A DNA stretch of 64,000 bases from Steinernema hermaphroditum (lineage: Eukaryota; Nematoda; Chromadorea; Rhabditida; Steinernematidae): positions 3,348,001-3,412,000 of the forward strand of contig CM059625.1 of the NCBI GenBank assembly GCA_030435675.1, read 5' to 3'. Numbering within the stretch: the first letter of the stretch is position 1; the number at the start of each line of letters is the position of its first letter. The position numbers were made by a program, and so were the translations under genes. Of this stretch, positions 1 through 15,000 are shown one piece after another. Under the pieces are notes generated by a model, which worked only from the letters and a program-made list of their open reading frames with translations, made no database searches and was not told the origin of the DNA.

Positions 1-3000
1 GACGATCATTGGCACGCAATTCCAGATGGCAAGGCCGGTGATGGGCTCCAAGGAACGAGACCGTAGTTTGTTGGATACTTGCTCGAGGAGCCAGGCAGTG
101 TCTTGATTACCGAGATTAATTTCGGATTTTGCCTAGAAGTAAGGGTGTACAAAGCTTATTTCTGACAGTTACTATAGATCTTTTATAGCTATAAAACATG
201 CATTTATAGAACTTACTTTAACTATCCTATCATCGGAAGATGCTAAAAGTGGGTACGCTTGAGGCAAGCTCTGTTCTGGACTGCTCGGGACGAAAAGGTT
301 CACTTGCTGCGCTTTTCTGGAAACGTACAAACGGACAGGCTTTCCCGTTGACGCCGCTTTTGTTAGGGCCTGTCGAACAGTTATGTGGGACTGCCCGAAC
401 AGAACCTCCTGGTTGACCTAAAATAGTGTTCACTGTTTTTCAAGATTCGCCACCCCACGCCTACTTGTAGCAATTCATCTCCAGCCTTCAAAACTCCTCC
501 CTTGAATCCTGGACCGTCGTTCCTCATGCTCTCGATGTAGTGATGAGGACAGAGCTGCGCACCGTCGACCACGTCTACCGTACCCTCCAGCGAAAGGCCA
601 AGTCCGCCATCTTCACACTTATCCGGGATCATCTCCGCCAGCGCGACATCGAACTCAGACCCTAATCTGTTCTTCCAGTAAGCGACGTAATCGACGTTTG
701 ACGCATTTTGTCCGTCCATTCTTTGACTTTCCGTTTCCTGAAATAAGCGACGTTTCTGACTATTAGTAGTACATAGGACGTGAACGGAACGGACAAGCAG
801 AAATCGGTCGAAGTGCAAGAACTAGCGCAACTGCTGCTCGCTGCGGACAAATTTTGAAATTAATCACACTGTGCTTGCGGGAAGAATCGGGATTCTGGGG
901 AGCTGTGCTCACTGATGTATGCGCTGATTAATCGCGTGTGTCTTTAGAAAAAAACGCCATAAATGGGAGTCAGTCACCATGGAGCAATTATTTGAAAAAG
1001 ACTTTTGAAACGGCATTTAGATAAGGGTTCTGTGCCGTGTTGGGTGCACTTTGAGATGAGCAATCGATGTAAGGAGGTTCTTTGGTCGCTAGTATAAACC
1101 GTATAAGCGTAGTAGTGAGTGTCCAAATGCGGCAAATAGGTGCTTCTTAAGCTGAATAATGACTGTGCAACACGGAAGGTCAACAGCCGTTTTTCATACG
1201 ATATTTTTTTACGAGTTTATTTCTCGTATCTAAGGCTTACGCCTTGCGAGACGCCTTTTTTATGGAATAAAAAAAGGTGGATACGTAGCCTTTAAAAATT
1301 TTTGGGTTCACCAATGTTACTGGTTGGATTCTAGTGCATTCTTATGGCTAAAGGATTAGCGAGCAAACCAGCTGCTTTGCACAAACATGTTCCACTTAAA
1401 TCGCTCATGTCTGGGGCTAATACGACCAAATCCTCCGATGTAACTAGGCCGTCAATATTGTTTAACTCCATCATATGTACTTTATCGCTATTAATGGTAA
1501 TGAAGTGGAATGGAGGTTCCCACGATATGTGGTCATAATCAAGACTACACAAGGGAACGAACATAATAAATCTGCGTAAACGGACCTGTTCTTGGAGCAT
1601 CTTCAAACATAGGGCTTGCTGAGAGTCAGGCGCGAATCGAATCATTTTTAATCGCACTTTGTTGCCACTCTTCATGAGCATGCGAACGGAATCCGCATGA
1701 CTTAGCCGTTCAATGCTTCTACCGTTGACCTGAAAACAGACGCATGTAAACAACAATTTTACAAGCGTCAAAACAAATACCTCAATAATTAAATCGTGAA
1801 CTTTGATTCCTTTTGACAAGTGAGCACTCGAATTAGGCACAAGTGATTTGACGAAGACTCCACTAATCTCCTCTGGAATCAAATGCGAATTTAAGGGCAG
1901 CCGTTCCAATGGCGACGGCTATCGATGGTGATTATGGTGCATTATGCGTGTAGAATGGAGGTTCGTTTGGTTCGATGCCGCGTGTAAATAACGCACTTAA
2001 TGGCATTCACAAATGTGAAATGCGCGTTCTTAGGCGCCGGAATTACTTGAAAGCGACACTTAGTACGCTACTCTTAGTCTTCAGTAATAAAATGAGCGAT
2101 ACCAGAACCTAGATTAGGCCAGTGGCACCGATCACATTGAAGTGGTCAATTGTACAATTGTTTGTGAGGTCTATGGAATGCCAGAATAGGCGGCATTCTA
2201 TAGATCCCATAATGTTAAATGAGTTAGTGACTAATCTGAAATAATCGAATGATTCGATGACGATATTGCTCTTACCATCAATGACTATTACAGAATTGTC
2301 TGTGTTGTGCCTGAATAGGCAAAATAGGGCGAGATAATTTAGAGAATCATTTCTAACATCGTTCTTAAAGCAAATGTGAAAGAGAAATTAGCGGTTCGAA
2401 TTCACCCGCGGGAAGAACTTTTTTCACACCTTTTTTTCGCACGTTCCTTTATGTTTTTATCTGAACCAGACAATGAAATATATTTCACGCTACGAAAACA
2501 CGTAAAAAAAAAGTTTTGTCAGCAGGTGGATCCGAACCCCGGACCTTCTGACTGATAGCGATTTGTTCCGGTTTCGTACACTAGAGTTTTCCCTAGGCAA
2601 AAGAGATCTTCGTGGGTGGGATTCCAAAAGGTTAAAGGCATAAAATAAAGCTATCTCTCCGGAGTATATCACATATGCCGCGACGCCATTTTCACGTATG
2701 AACATCGCACACATAAACGAATCACTTACAACTAATGACGATCAATCAAATAATTGCAATTCTTGATATTTTTAGTAGCAAGATGCGTGCATTTCTTGAT
2801 GAGGCATACCCCTGAACACTTAATCCAATTTTGGATGAGAGCTTTTGCGTAGGAAAGTCAAAAATTCTTTTGTATCGCACTTATTTTGTTATACAAACGG
2901 AAGAATAAGTTCAATCTCGACAAGAGGGGCCTTGTTTACCGTTATTCGACTGACACATCGAAATAAAAAGAGTTATCTGCTTTGCGATTCGCATCAACGA

Positions 3001-6000
3001 TAACTCTTCGAACGCAACTGCACAGCAATGCGCATTCGATTTTTCCTGCTAACGTTAAAAAGTCGAATTCCGACGAAAGCTGTTCCGTTAAAATAACATG
3101 TTTTGCCGTTGGTACGATAAACTGATTTTCGGTTTTACGCAATTTGCACGAATCGATCGCTGAGAGCCGAATTCCACTGAAAACTACGAAGAGTTCCTGT
3201 TTCTATTGGAAGAATTGTCATTTACAATTTGGCTCTTGGTCGCTTCAAACTAGACATCGCTTGAGTCATGCTTCCTTTCGCGGATGGATAGGACATAAAC
3301 TTTAAAATCGCGCTTGTGTTCGAAGGGCTCTTTATTTTTGTAGGACTGATGAACTGTATGACTAACGGCAATAACGATCACCGTTACACTTCATGATACT
3401 AAAGTGTACGGGCAAATCAGGGAAAAATGGACACGTCCTCCGGCGATGCTTGGGGATTTGGGCAATCTACTAATAGCACTAACGTGAATCTAATATACAG
3501 GGTGGACAGCATGCAACTGACCCGATTAAAATTGTTTCATTGTCTAAAATAGGCATTGCAGTTCAACTGAAAGGGATGAATGTGGTCAATAGTTTAATTG
3601 GTTGCAGCCAAAAGATATGGAGCTCCTCGACACAAGCCTGATCTATATCATGGTATTACTTAATGAAAACATGACTCCAGGTAGCCTCTGGCTTAGATTT
3701 TCGAGGGAGGATCCAATCAATTATATATAGTAATTCGATATGGCACTTTATGACTAAGAGTTCTGATATGAAGTACAAAATCTCAAAATCAGCGATGTAA
3801 TGCAAAATATGAGGACCGGCAATTTCACCACTAGCAGATATCTAACTTCGATCGCAAAAGTCGTTGTCTCCAAAGGTACCATTCGCTACAAATCGTAAAA
3901 CCGAAAAAACGACGCTTAGCTGGCTAACAACATCGTTAATCCAAGTCGCAAAGATTTTGGCCGCGAGGGCAGAGGGCCTCTTGTGCATAGGAGCGCGTGG
4001 GCCTTGTGTATTATCGACTAGACGACATCTTCAAAGCGATGTGTCAACGGGAATTAGCATAGTACGAAGTCGTCGGGGCGTCGATAGCCCGGGGGGCTGC
4101 ATCTTTTCTTCAACGACGACGACAACGTTTTGGGCAACGCGCGCGCACCAACACCATTATTAAATTATATTCGGCCTATTCTGCAGGGCACTCTCGGCCC
4201 GCCGTCGTTGCCGCCGCTCTCGGGCTGAAGACGCTTTGCCCAAGGCCCGCCGAGAAGCGGGAATTATTTGGGGATAAGTGACGAGAGGACCGACGGGGAT
4301 GCGCCGTGACTTCTGGCGAGGTTCGCTGAACTGACCTTTCTTATGTACATAGCCGGCGACGGTGATTCCGAGGCCGAGCACGGGATCCCTATCTAACTCT
4401 ACTTCTACGGTTTCGAACTTCTCAGCTACCCAACTATCGCGACAAAATGTCGTCAGCGCCTAAATGATACAGCACTTTATTACCAGTGTCATGCCGGTTG
4501 CAACTACCATCTCCTGGAGGCTCTTCAGTGATATTCCTTGGTCGATTCGGGTCGAGGCCGAGGAAGTGGACGAGGACTGTTTGGGAACCTGCTTTCGGTG
4601 CGTCCTGCTCACGTCTGAGATTGACTTTTCCAGCCTTCTGGACTCTTTCGACTCTTTGCGCTCATGTTCGTCTTCCTCTCTTTCGAGCGAAGACGACGTC
4701 GTAGGGGCTAAAAAGGGGCAAGGTCATATGCACTTTGGAGGGTATATTCGTTTGTTTACCATCCAACTTTATTATACCACTGCGTAAACTTTTCGGTTTT
4801 GTACAAGGGTTAGGAAATGATCTCATGTATTGAGTGTTTCTTAATTCATTACTGGTTCGGAAAGACTGACCGGTCTGATGGCAAATAACGGTAGCCTCTG
4901 AATTTCCGGACTCAGGAAGGCCAGCCGAGGTAGATGGCGTTGTCACGCTGTTCGCCGGCGTTATCGTCGCCGCCGCCACCGGACCTCCATTGCCCGGATG
5001 CGGCTTCGCGAGATGTGCGTTAATTTGCTCCTGAAGGGCGCTGGGCGAAAGTGCCGAACGTGTCGACATGATCCAGCAATCTGAAAGAACAACGTATGTA
5101 CGTGTTGTTGGCAGCGAGTTGGCAGCGCAGGAGCGAAGTGCGAAGCACAAACGCAGGAAAGGAAGCCAAGAAGAAGTGAATCGAAATAAAATAAAAAAGA
5201 CAAACAAGCCAGGCGCCCTCTTGCCCATCTTCTCCTTGACAAAGTTCCAAGCGATTGGGGCCATATTGGCCGCTATGCTCCATTCTCTCTTTCGCGCACA
5301 CACACGCGCGTCTGCAGTCCGGAAGACGCCGGAACAGAAGGCCCGCTTCGACCCGTTTGGATTATCACTTCGGCCATCGTGCGCCCCTCTGGAACCTCTC
5401 AAGGGGCACGCGGCGGCGATACATAAATCTTGTGCCAATCGCAAAATATTATAAACTGGCCCGGGATTCGTCTTCAACACGCTGAAATTTTTGACAAATA
5501 TCCGGTTCCGTGCAAAAACAGATGGAAATCGATACTTGTTGGTGTAAACCATGTGGCGACAGCAAGAAAAAACTTCCTGTTCCACTTTAGAGCTCATCAA
5601 TCTTTACACTCCATTTACTTCATGTTAGGCTTGATAGCTTTTTTGTGGAAGTAATTTTGTCTATAAGCGCAAAACAGCGTACCTGCATGAACTGCAAAGA
5701 CCGACTAACAATGGTTAGTGATAATCAGTCCATTTAGAACAAGAATCAAATTTACTTTTTGAGAATATAATCTATTTTTCCAATGCCTTTTTTGGTTCGG
5801 AATTGAACGAAACTAGGCGACCCTGTTTCGTAAGAATACGATTTCATTAGCACTTGGGAACTGTACAATTTTCCAAGCTCAATCTTTTGGCTCACTTTCA
5901 AAGAACTAGACAAATTCGAATCTCTGTACATTCCAAATCCAAATGTCGACCAATGGCTACCCTAGGATTTGTGCGAGTCTTAGGATTCCGAATTTCCGAT

Positions 6001-9000
6001 GTAAGATCAGCAACAATCAAATTGTGCTTTCTTGTAAACACCATTCCAATGATTATAATTTACTCACAATTTTTCTATGCTAATTAATTAGTGGATCCAA
6101 GAACGAATGCAGAAAAACAACCAGGGCCAAAGTTCGTCTTTTTTTTTTATTTAAGCCAGATCCACCATTGTCACGCATATAATCTACAGGGTGATCCACA
6201 CATCCCGGTACAAGATTGCAATTTTTTGGCGCTATTTGTTTCGCATTGCTCTTTTTTTTTGTAGTATAAATAATAAGGACTTGCGTGAAATCACACCGAA
6301 AAATGATAGCGCACACCCTGAAGAATTTCCAGAAAAGTCTTGATGCTTGCATCAAGGTGAACATTTTGAATAAAATTAAATGAATTTTGTTCAGAATTTC
6401 CTGTTCTTTAAAATTCTCGTTTAGCTTGTAACAGTAATTATGAACCACCCTGTATATAATGGCGTCAAAACATTGCTAGCTTACAGATATGAAGCACTGC
6501 AACCATATCTAAATATAGGTTCGTAAGCATACGTAATCATCGACGTAATCTTGATTCTCTATCCACAAAGGTGATTCATCTTCGATCATCTATGTTGCTA
6601 TTTCGTGCACTGTGACCACAGACTCAGTCTTTTAAACTGAAGTGGTATTATTCATCGTTTTGTGATTTTTTGAAGGCAACATTTCAAGCGAAAGTTTATG
6701 TTGCCGATAGATCTTAAAATTTTAAAAAAGGAAAGATAAAAAAAGGAGAGGCGTTGTTGAGAAGAGGTCTACTGTCACTGTTCTTATGTGGAAAGACATT
6801 CTCTACAAAGCAGATTCAAAAAAAGCGTGAAGCAACACTCAACAGGAAGCGGTCAAGGAGAAAATTGCGATTCGTATCAAATAAAAAGCTTACGCGGTGT
6901 ATTGGGAGCGCTTTCCGTGCTGCTCATCGATCGTCCGACCACCAGTTCAACGATGTTCTCTTGTTGCCGTAGAATCGTCGCCACTTGCTGACTGCTCATG
7001 CCATGGACGTTCATACGCCCAATTTGGAGGATGTGATCGCCAGCGCGAAGTCGTTTATCCTGAGACGACAATTCTAATTAATTCTTGGGACAGAGCACAA
7101 TTAGTTCGCAATCATATGGCCAAAAACACGGCTGGACTCATCAAAACAAGAATCTCATTTTGAACTTCACTATATGATCAGTACACTCAGGGCCAGAGCC
7201 ACAGGCTTCTCGAAGTGAAGAAGCGCGAAAGGACACACTTCTTAAAGTCACGCAACGGGGGGTGCAATGGTAAACGTTAATTTTTCACTAATCATAAATA
7301 ATTCTGCTTGTAATTTGGGGCATTCTACCCGCAGAGGATCTGGGTGGTCGCGTGTATGTGTGTAGTCAAACGTTTCTTAACTGTGGGTACATGTGCATAG
7401 TTTGTTCTACTGTGGAACAATCAGCAAAATGACTCAAGAAACGCCCGCTTACTGACGAAACGGTTTTCGTTGTCCTAAGAAAAACTAAAAAAGACCGCTT
7501 GTGAGCACCAGCGAACCGCCTATGTCCTTTCGCTCTAGATGCTTTTCTGACCAAAGCGGGTTCATTTATGTCGAACCGTTTAAGACCGTTTTGCGTATCA
7601 ACTCGTAAACTGTAATTCTCGATCGTGCTTCTCATCATCTTAAATGCGACTATTACCTACTATTTCTAGTAAATATCCGTATTCAATTGCTGATGGGACG
7701 GTATGATCGCATCATAGACATGAACCTTCCTTGCTTACTACCTGCGTAATCAATTTCCTCAGGATACCGTTTCCCTTCCACCATCTACGAGCTCGACCGT
7801 AGGTTCGTCGGGCAGCTCTGTGCATAGGCCTCGGCCGTGTCTGACGTTAATACTGGTTACCGCCTCTTGCATAGTCTAATCATCCTGGAAGCTCATTTAA
7901 GATCACAGATCTCGTTGCCTAGTGCTAGGTGGCGGTCTATAAAGATAGAATAGCGCCTCAAAAGCGATACCAGAAGAAGAAGGCACAATGCAAGATACAA
8001 CGAGAGAATTAAGTGCGACAGTAACAGTGTGCTAAACCCGTTGATGACAGCTGGAGACATCGCTAAATTAGAGTGTGTTTCAAAAGCGACCCATTTTCAG
8101 TGTGCTGAAGAACATCCGAAAGCCTTAGAGACATAACATAATTCTTTTCCAATACTCTTAATACTGTTAATAGTTGACATCACATCAAACCCACATAAAA
8201 TCCCCCATGGGCCGAAAAAACTAAAACCCATATTTAAAGACGCCAATTTAGTCACGTTTCGATCAAATGGAAGAATCTTTGCAGCGCTAATATCGAAAAG
8301 CCACTACGTATTAACAATTTAAAGAGTAATAACTGCGGTGTACAACCAATAATTTTTCAATTCAATTTTTCGAAAAACACTCAATCAAAGGTGATCTTGT
8401 GTACCCTGGTTGACTAAGGTTCGCTATTTTCTCAAGCACCTTCATTTTACGCATGTGTTTTCCATTAATCATTTTGCGAATTCACAAAAAGAACGCTTCC
8501 ATTAAGAAGCGACTTCCTCATTGACTACAGAACTGTAGTATCTGCGTTCTCTTTTTAGAGGTCAGAAAGCAGTCAACATCCGTTTCTATAAGTACTGCAT
8601 AGATGCATCCTTGTAAAGGATCGCATAAAACAAAGATGGGCGCGCAATCAGCTTTCCATTTTCGTCTTTTGTTTGTTTAGAGCGCTCGTTGCCTGTTTCA
8701 TCACTCAATCACGCTGCTTAATAACATCACGATTTAGGACATCTGCGTGGTGATCTTTGGCGTTTTGCCTCTTTCAATCGCCCACACGACCGATTCATGA
8801 AACTAATTTTGAATTCTGGATAATGAGTGCAAGAATGCAAACTGAGACGCGCTGTTTGTACTTTGCTGAGAAGCCTTCCTTGTCCAGTACAAACATAAAT
8901 CTTTTCTTCTATCCGATAGGGTAAAGAAATGAGTCTTTTTTTGAAACAGATGACATTATAGTTTTGCAATGCTCAATCGATGCAGTCCTGTTTTTGATTA

Positions 9001-12000
9001 GTTGAGTGCATACTGCTTAGCGTTCTGGGCAAACCGGAAAGAGCTTGACCCGAGTTAGCATTCAACCCTTTAAGAAACTGGTTTGGTTCTAATACTATAA
9101 CACATTACTCTAACTTCAGCTTTTTCCTGGTCACGTTAGAAGTTACATCATCATACTCACCTTATCAGCAGCGCTCCCAGGAAGGATGGTCTTTACAACG
9201 ACGCCCGTACTCGTGCCGCCGACGATTCCGAAGCCCAGACCCACGCTTGGATCATTGGGCAGTTGAATGATCTCAACCTGAGTCCAGTCGCCGGTCAGCT
9301 GAAAACAAAGAGCTCAGCTCATAGCAGAAGAACCGAAATCTACGAAAATAGCCACGGGGCTATTAGTTCTAATTCGTCGTTTGCGTCTTTTTTCGGCCAT
9401 CCCCCTAGCTCACCATTAAATCCAATTACCGCAACACGTTCCTCCTAACATGCAACAACGCAATCGGTGTTTTAACGGATGCAGGAAGAACACCTTGTCC
9501 GCGGAAGAGGACAATCGCCTTCTGGCGTCTCCGGCGGCGCGGACATTATTTGCATAGAGCAGACGCAAACGGTGCCGACGTCACTCAATCCGCCCCGGCT
9601 CGGAGGGAGGAAGGTTTACTTTCACTTTGCGGACGTGTGTCCCTCTATTTGACGGAATGTAATCTTTTTTGCGTTTCAATAAAATGTCCAGAAATTATGC
9701 GCGTGCAAATGCCCAGATAAATTGCCTTTGCCGATGTCAGAGAAGGGAAACGAACTTCTTTGGGGGGGTGTGGTGGCAGGCAGCTAGTCCGTAGACTACA
9801 AATGGATGGTTCAGAAGATTAGTGAGGTTGCCCACTAAGAAGCTGATAGTGTCCCTTGTACACATTTAGAGAAAATTGAACCAAAATTACGAAAGCTGCT
9901 TTTACGGAAAAAGGAGATTATACGGTGATATTTTCCACGGCACAACCGGCTCACGAACGCTGGATGCCTAGGATAAACAAGGGTTCTTCAAGACTGTCGC
10001 CTAAGATAGCTTTCATTCTAAAATGACTACAATGTTCATCTTTCGTATCTTGTTCGTTTTACAGGAACATCCGATTGGCAAATGTGGTTAATTTAACTGG
10101 ATTCTTCAATCGAGAAAGCAGACTCCCCTTTCCGTAGTAGACAGACTTGCAGAGTGCTTGTTTTAGCCTGATTGGGGACTTCCTGCACTTTATACATGTT
10201 TTAAGAGTTTCGTTGATTAGCAGTAGTACAATTTTTGAAAAACGCGGAAGTGCCTTCCTTCTTGCAGTTCCTGGGAAACGAACGCCGTGTGGAATATTGA
10301 ACCTGGAGCTGATACAGTCAAGACCTTGAGAGTTCAGATATGGGTTGCAACTCGTTGAAAATTGTGGTTAATTACTGTCTATTTATTGACACTTTTTCTA
10401 GTTTTGTATTTTTTGTAATGTAATTACTTTTTGGCTTCTGTTTTTTTTGCAAGAAATGTTTCCTTATGTTTGCTACTTGCAAAAAGCCACTTAAATTGGA
10501 TCATCCATCAAACGGTCACAAGTCCGGGCACTTAGACAAACGACGGCGCGACAGCAATAAATCGTCCGTGGCGGCAGATGTCACCGATCGGCGAGAAAGC
10601 CGCCGTTGACGGACGCCGCTGCGGCAACTTAAACGACGCGGCTGAGGGAAAAGTCGTCAAAATTATTACGGCGCTTGAGGGATCATATGATGCTGACGGG
10701 GCAAGCTGCAATATCTGTGATATTGTCAACATCAAAGCGGGGACAACTGCAGGGTTATTTTTGAGTACTGGTAATCTGAGAGGCCCACTTATGAGATTGG
10801 ATGTTTCGCTGACAAGGCACAGTCATAGATCATTTTGAGAAATGTCATAGATTTTGTAATGGATCCGTTAATCCCGTGCTGTGTCGCAGCAAAAATACTT
10901 ATAAAGTTTTCAGTCGGACATTTATGATCAAAAAAGAAAAAGCTGTTTATTCTAATGTTTTCTAGCTGGATGAACCGGAAGATAGTGTTAGAGTTAAATC
11001 GTTCTAAATCGTTAAATTGCCAAAATACAGATTGAAAGCAGCGTCTTGAATAATGTCGAGCGAGTCAGTGCAAGCACAATAAGGCTGTGCGCGCCCAAAG
11101 CTGAGAATTCCGGCAGTCTTAGAAGGATTTTTTTGAATTAGAATTTTGAAAATAAACTCAAAGAGGCAAGCCTTAATCCGTCATCGCTCTATTGGATAAT
11201 GTCGGACCTTCGGATAGACACACCAATATCTCTGCGGGCGACAAGAATGGAGTTCACAAAAGAGGCTAAAAATGAGTTCAGGAATATCTAGATACGTTTC
11301 TTTTACTAGTAGAGCGGTAGGATCTCAACTGTTTGTGGCTCAATTTGTCATCGAGCGGTGTCGGGTTCGGTTCCCCTCTGGGTCATTATTTTGCGTGGAT
11401 GCCCTGTGCGCAAAAAAAGAAACACAAACACACATACGGTCAATGATCAATCAACAGAGTCCAGAAACAGGAGCATTATATGTATCCTCTTAGGCAGCAT
11501 GAATAATGATCAAATTAGCACGGCTTTCTTCGGCTTTTTGAACCGTAATAACTTTAATAAGAATCCTTATTTTAAGCATACGTGTGTAGTATCATGACAC
11601 GTTTCAACGTTCTCATAACAATTTTGCTCAGTTTGACTCTTTGTCGCATACTAAATTGCAATAATCTCCAAATTTTAGAATAAAGCAAGAGCACCGAGTA
11701 GCTAGCATCGATGTAAAGCCACGGAGTCTATAACCTTCCCATGAGAACGTGATAGTTGTTTGAATCTTTGAGGTCGAAGCAGAGGAATACTTGAAGCGAG
11801 ATATTGTAAGTCAACAAGCTACCAACATCTCATGGAACAAAGCACACGCGCAACCAGGATTGAAACAAACGCGCAAACAAGAAACTACGGCGAAGTAACG
11901 TCTGGGAAACATGGAGCTAAAATATTAACAGTTAATGGATTTTAAGAATTACACTAGTTCCCGCAATAAGTGTGAAACTAAAAGTCCAACTGCGCTTTCT

Positions 12001-15000
12001 TTTATGATTAAAATAGCGCCGTTGGGCCGGACAGCTGAAGGGTGGGAAAGTCCCATCGTCGATGGGAACGAAACAGAGTGACGTAATCAGAAAGGTAGAG
12101 AGGGTGACAGGAAGGATAAAACTATATATTTCAATGTATGCTGTACAGCTGGGTGCTCTTGTGATCGGTTCAACGCTAGGTGTAATAAGAACTGTTTTAA
12201 GGTCTGGTTCATTGGACAAAGATCAAGAGATGTACTGTCTTTCTCCCAGAATTTTTATGAATAATAAATTGCAATGCATATGTCACTGGCATGTTCCGCA
12301 CCCATTGTCCGATAGAGCCATAAAATTGAATGAAAACTGAAGAAGAGGAAGATTTTGGAAAAGCAGCACATTACCAAAGGTGAACGGTCATAATTGCTAA
12401 ACGACGAGAGGCGAGAAAATTGGCGCGGCGCGTCGCCACACCCCCAGTAATAAAATGGACTTAAAGACTTACCACCATTTGAGCAGTGTCGCGGACGACG
12501 GCAAAGACCAGATGCTTTCCGGACGCCTCGGCGTCGTCTAGCTGCTTCGTGAACTCGTCGAAAAGCTTCGGACGTTGCTGATGCTGCGTTGGCGAAGCGG
12601 CGCTGCTACTCGATTGCGATTCGACCGGCGCCGCATCACATGGTTTTTGTGGCTCGTTTTCCGCGTGTCCTTTCTCTTTTTGGCCGGCGTCTAAAAAACG
12701 CACACCATCAGGCACAAAATGAACCGGGCGATTTGTGGACGGCCCGCACGTCAAATTGACGCGCACCGAACGCAGACGAAATGAGTGGCATCCAAATATG
12801 CGTGTAATGAATGTGCTGCTGCTACTGCCTGAATTGAGATGCACTACCCGGCAGCATCAAAATGCGTGTGTATTTGTATGTATATAGAGACAAATGAAAG
12901 CCCTTAAGCACGGGGCGAGAGCACTTATATCCGTCGTACGGACCGAAAAGCTCGTTTGCCTCGTTTCTCCTCCTCATCATCATCGTCGTCGTGGCCGTCT
13001 TCGAAAAGTGTGTCGACCCATAACAGGCGCCGCCAGGAATCGGCCGGCATCTTCGCTCCCCAGCGCGCTATGCCCCCCACTCAGACGTCGACGACCCCGG
13101 GCACAATGGCCGGATAATTCTTTAGGAGAGGCGGAAGTGCTAAATTATCGAATCACGCATCCGTGTAAGTACGCTTCCATCGCAGGGGCCTATCGTCGCC
13201 CCGGGCCCCTTTTCCCGTGGTCGTGGTGTCGATGTGTATACATGTTCTATGTGTGATACGCCTAAGAAACTCCCAGCTCGTGCTGGAGTGCTCCACGCTG
13301 TTAGCAGCTAGAAGTCACAATAAGAGAAGTTCACAAAAAACAATCAATAAGGAGTGGAACGCGACAAGACGACAACGTCGTCTTCTACTTAAAATTGCTC
13401 GGCGCTCAAAGTTGGCTTGATTAATTATTAATGACTCTCTCGGTCATACAATGCCTCGTTTCCCCCTTTCTCCCGTTGTCCACGTTTCTCGCTGCGCAAC
13501 TTCATTTTCGCCACTCACTCAAAAAAACAACCGTACCCAATTGAGTGCGGCCACACACGACGTCGCCGGCGGCGTGGTCTTTGTCACAATGTCCACTCCG
13601 TGTTATTTCGGCTGAGAGCGGAATGCGTGCGGCTGGAACGGCTCAATGAATTGCCAAAATCATGAAAGTGCTCGCGCAACTTTAGTGCTTGGCGCCCATT
13701 AAGTGCTGCTGGCGGTCGAATGGAATAATTACGGCGAAATGGATCTGCATCGGATCGAGAGTGGGGCTAACGAGACGCGGAGACGTCGTAGTCCGCAGGG
13801 GACATACAAGCAGCTGCAAATTAAACGCTAAAATGAGGAGCAGAAGATCGACGAAAGAACAATATAGTAAGCTTAAAGACGGGCATTTGTGCAGCGCGTG
13901 TAGCAGCAGGACAGGAGAGTGGCTGATGGTTGGCTGTTTCGAAAAGTGATCAGGTTTCTAGCCAGGGCCACCCGCCAAGCGCCTAGATATGCATTCTTGA
14001 GGGAGACGCAAAAGCGCAAAATGACGATAGACGAAAGGAATAAAGGGTGAAAGAGGTAAATATCAGGCCCGGCCGAAAGAACCAACCCTAAGTGGCCCAC
14101 GAAGGAACACGAAAAAGGAACGAAACGGCGACTAATGAAACCAACCAGTGCGTGCCGTCTTGTCCTCTGATTTGTCGTCCCCGGCAACAAAGGAGTCTTC
14201 AGCCTTTGTGCCCACTTCGTCAACGAGATCCTTGAGATAGAGCTGCGTGCCGACGGCGACGATCCGATCGGCGACTCGAAGTCGCCCGCCCGATCTGAAA
14301 ACAATTAACTTTTACACATACATATTCAACACGACACAAGACGGGTCGTCCTCCGCTCACCACTCAGGAGTTCCCCAGACCCATTGATCTGCTTCCTCAT
14401 GCGCTTGTTTCGTTTGTGTCAGCTTCGACGACAAACAGAGATAAACGTTCAAAGTGGAAAGTGGCAGGAGCGCAGAAACTGGAGAACTCCTCCAAAGAGA
14501 GAGAGAGAGTATCTCTTCGGCGGTGGCGCGCGCGCGTCCACACAACCCGCGCAATCGGCTGCAGTTCCTCTCCCTCATCCGGGTGTCCGTCGGACCCCTG
14601 GGCCGCCAGCCCTGCCCCGGGATTATGGCCGTCGTGGTCTTGATGCCCTCTTGGTGGCTAACAACGCGCAAAGTGGAAGTGGATTAACGGTGCGAGCGTG
14701 TCCAGCGAGAAAGGCCATCCTCCGGGGCAGCCTCGGCCACACCACCAAGACCAGTCAGTCGGCCGGCTTAGGCCAAAACGATTAAGGCGCTTCTTTTTCT
14801 TTCGTTCTTCCATCACATTCCGTCTTTCCCCACGTTAGTTCGTTAGCTGAGTGGTGACGCTGGTATCCCTATATGGAGCAATCTCGAATTGCGTGACCGT
14901 CCACAATGGGACATTGTTCGTGCCCTTACCAAAGGAGAGCTAAGGCGTAAATGTCCACTACGGAAATGAATGAGTTGTCATTCATTCCACTTTAAGCGTC

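Noticed and set aside
2391..2550. GGTTCGAATTC and GGATCCGAACC, tRNA-like T-arm sequences
   Set aside because: Stems do not pair and no anticodon arm could be placed.
4662..5600. 312-codon open frame on the minus strand in a PDZ-gene intron
   Set aside because: It is long but made of biased, Arg/Ser-rich sequence with no domain, and overlapping frames on both strands are equally open; the PDZ exons on either side match in phase without it.
14357..14690. Candidate PDZ1 exon (open frame with a GTGAGC donor)
   Set aside because: Joining it to the next exon creates a stop (TGA) at the junction, while the exon at 16749-16858 joins directly in phase.
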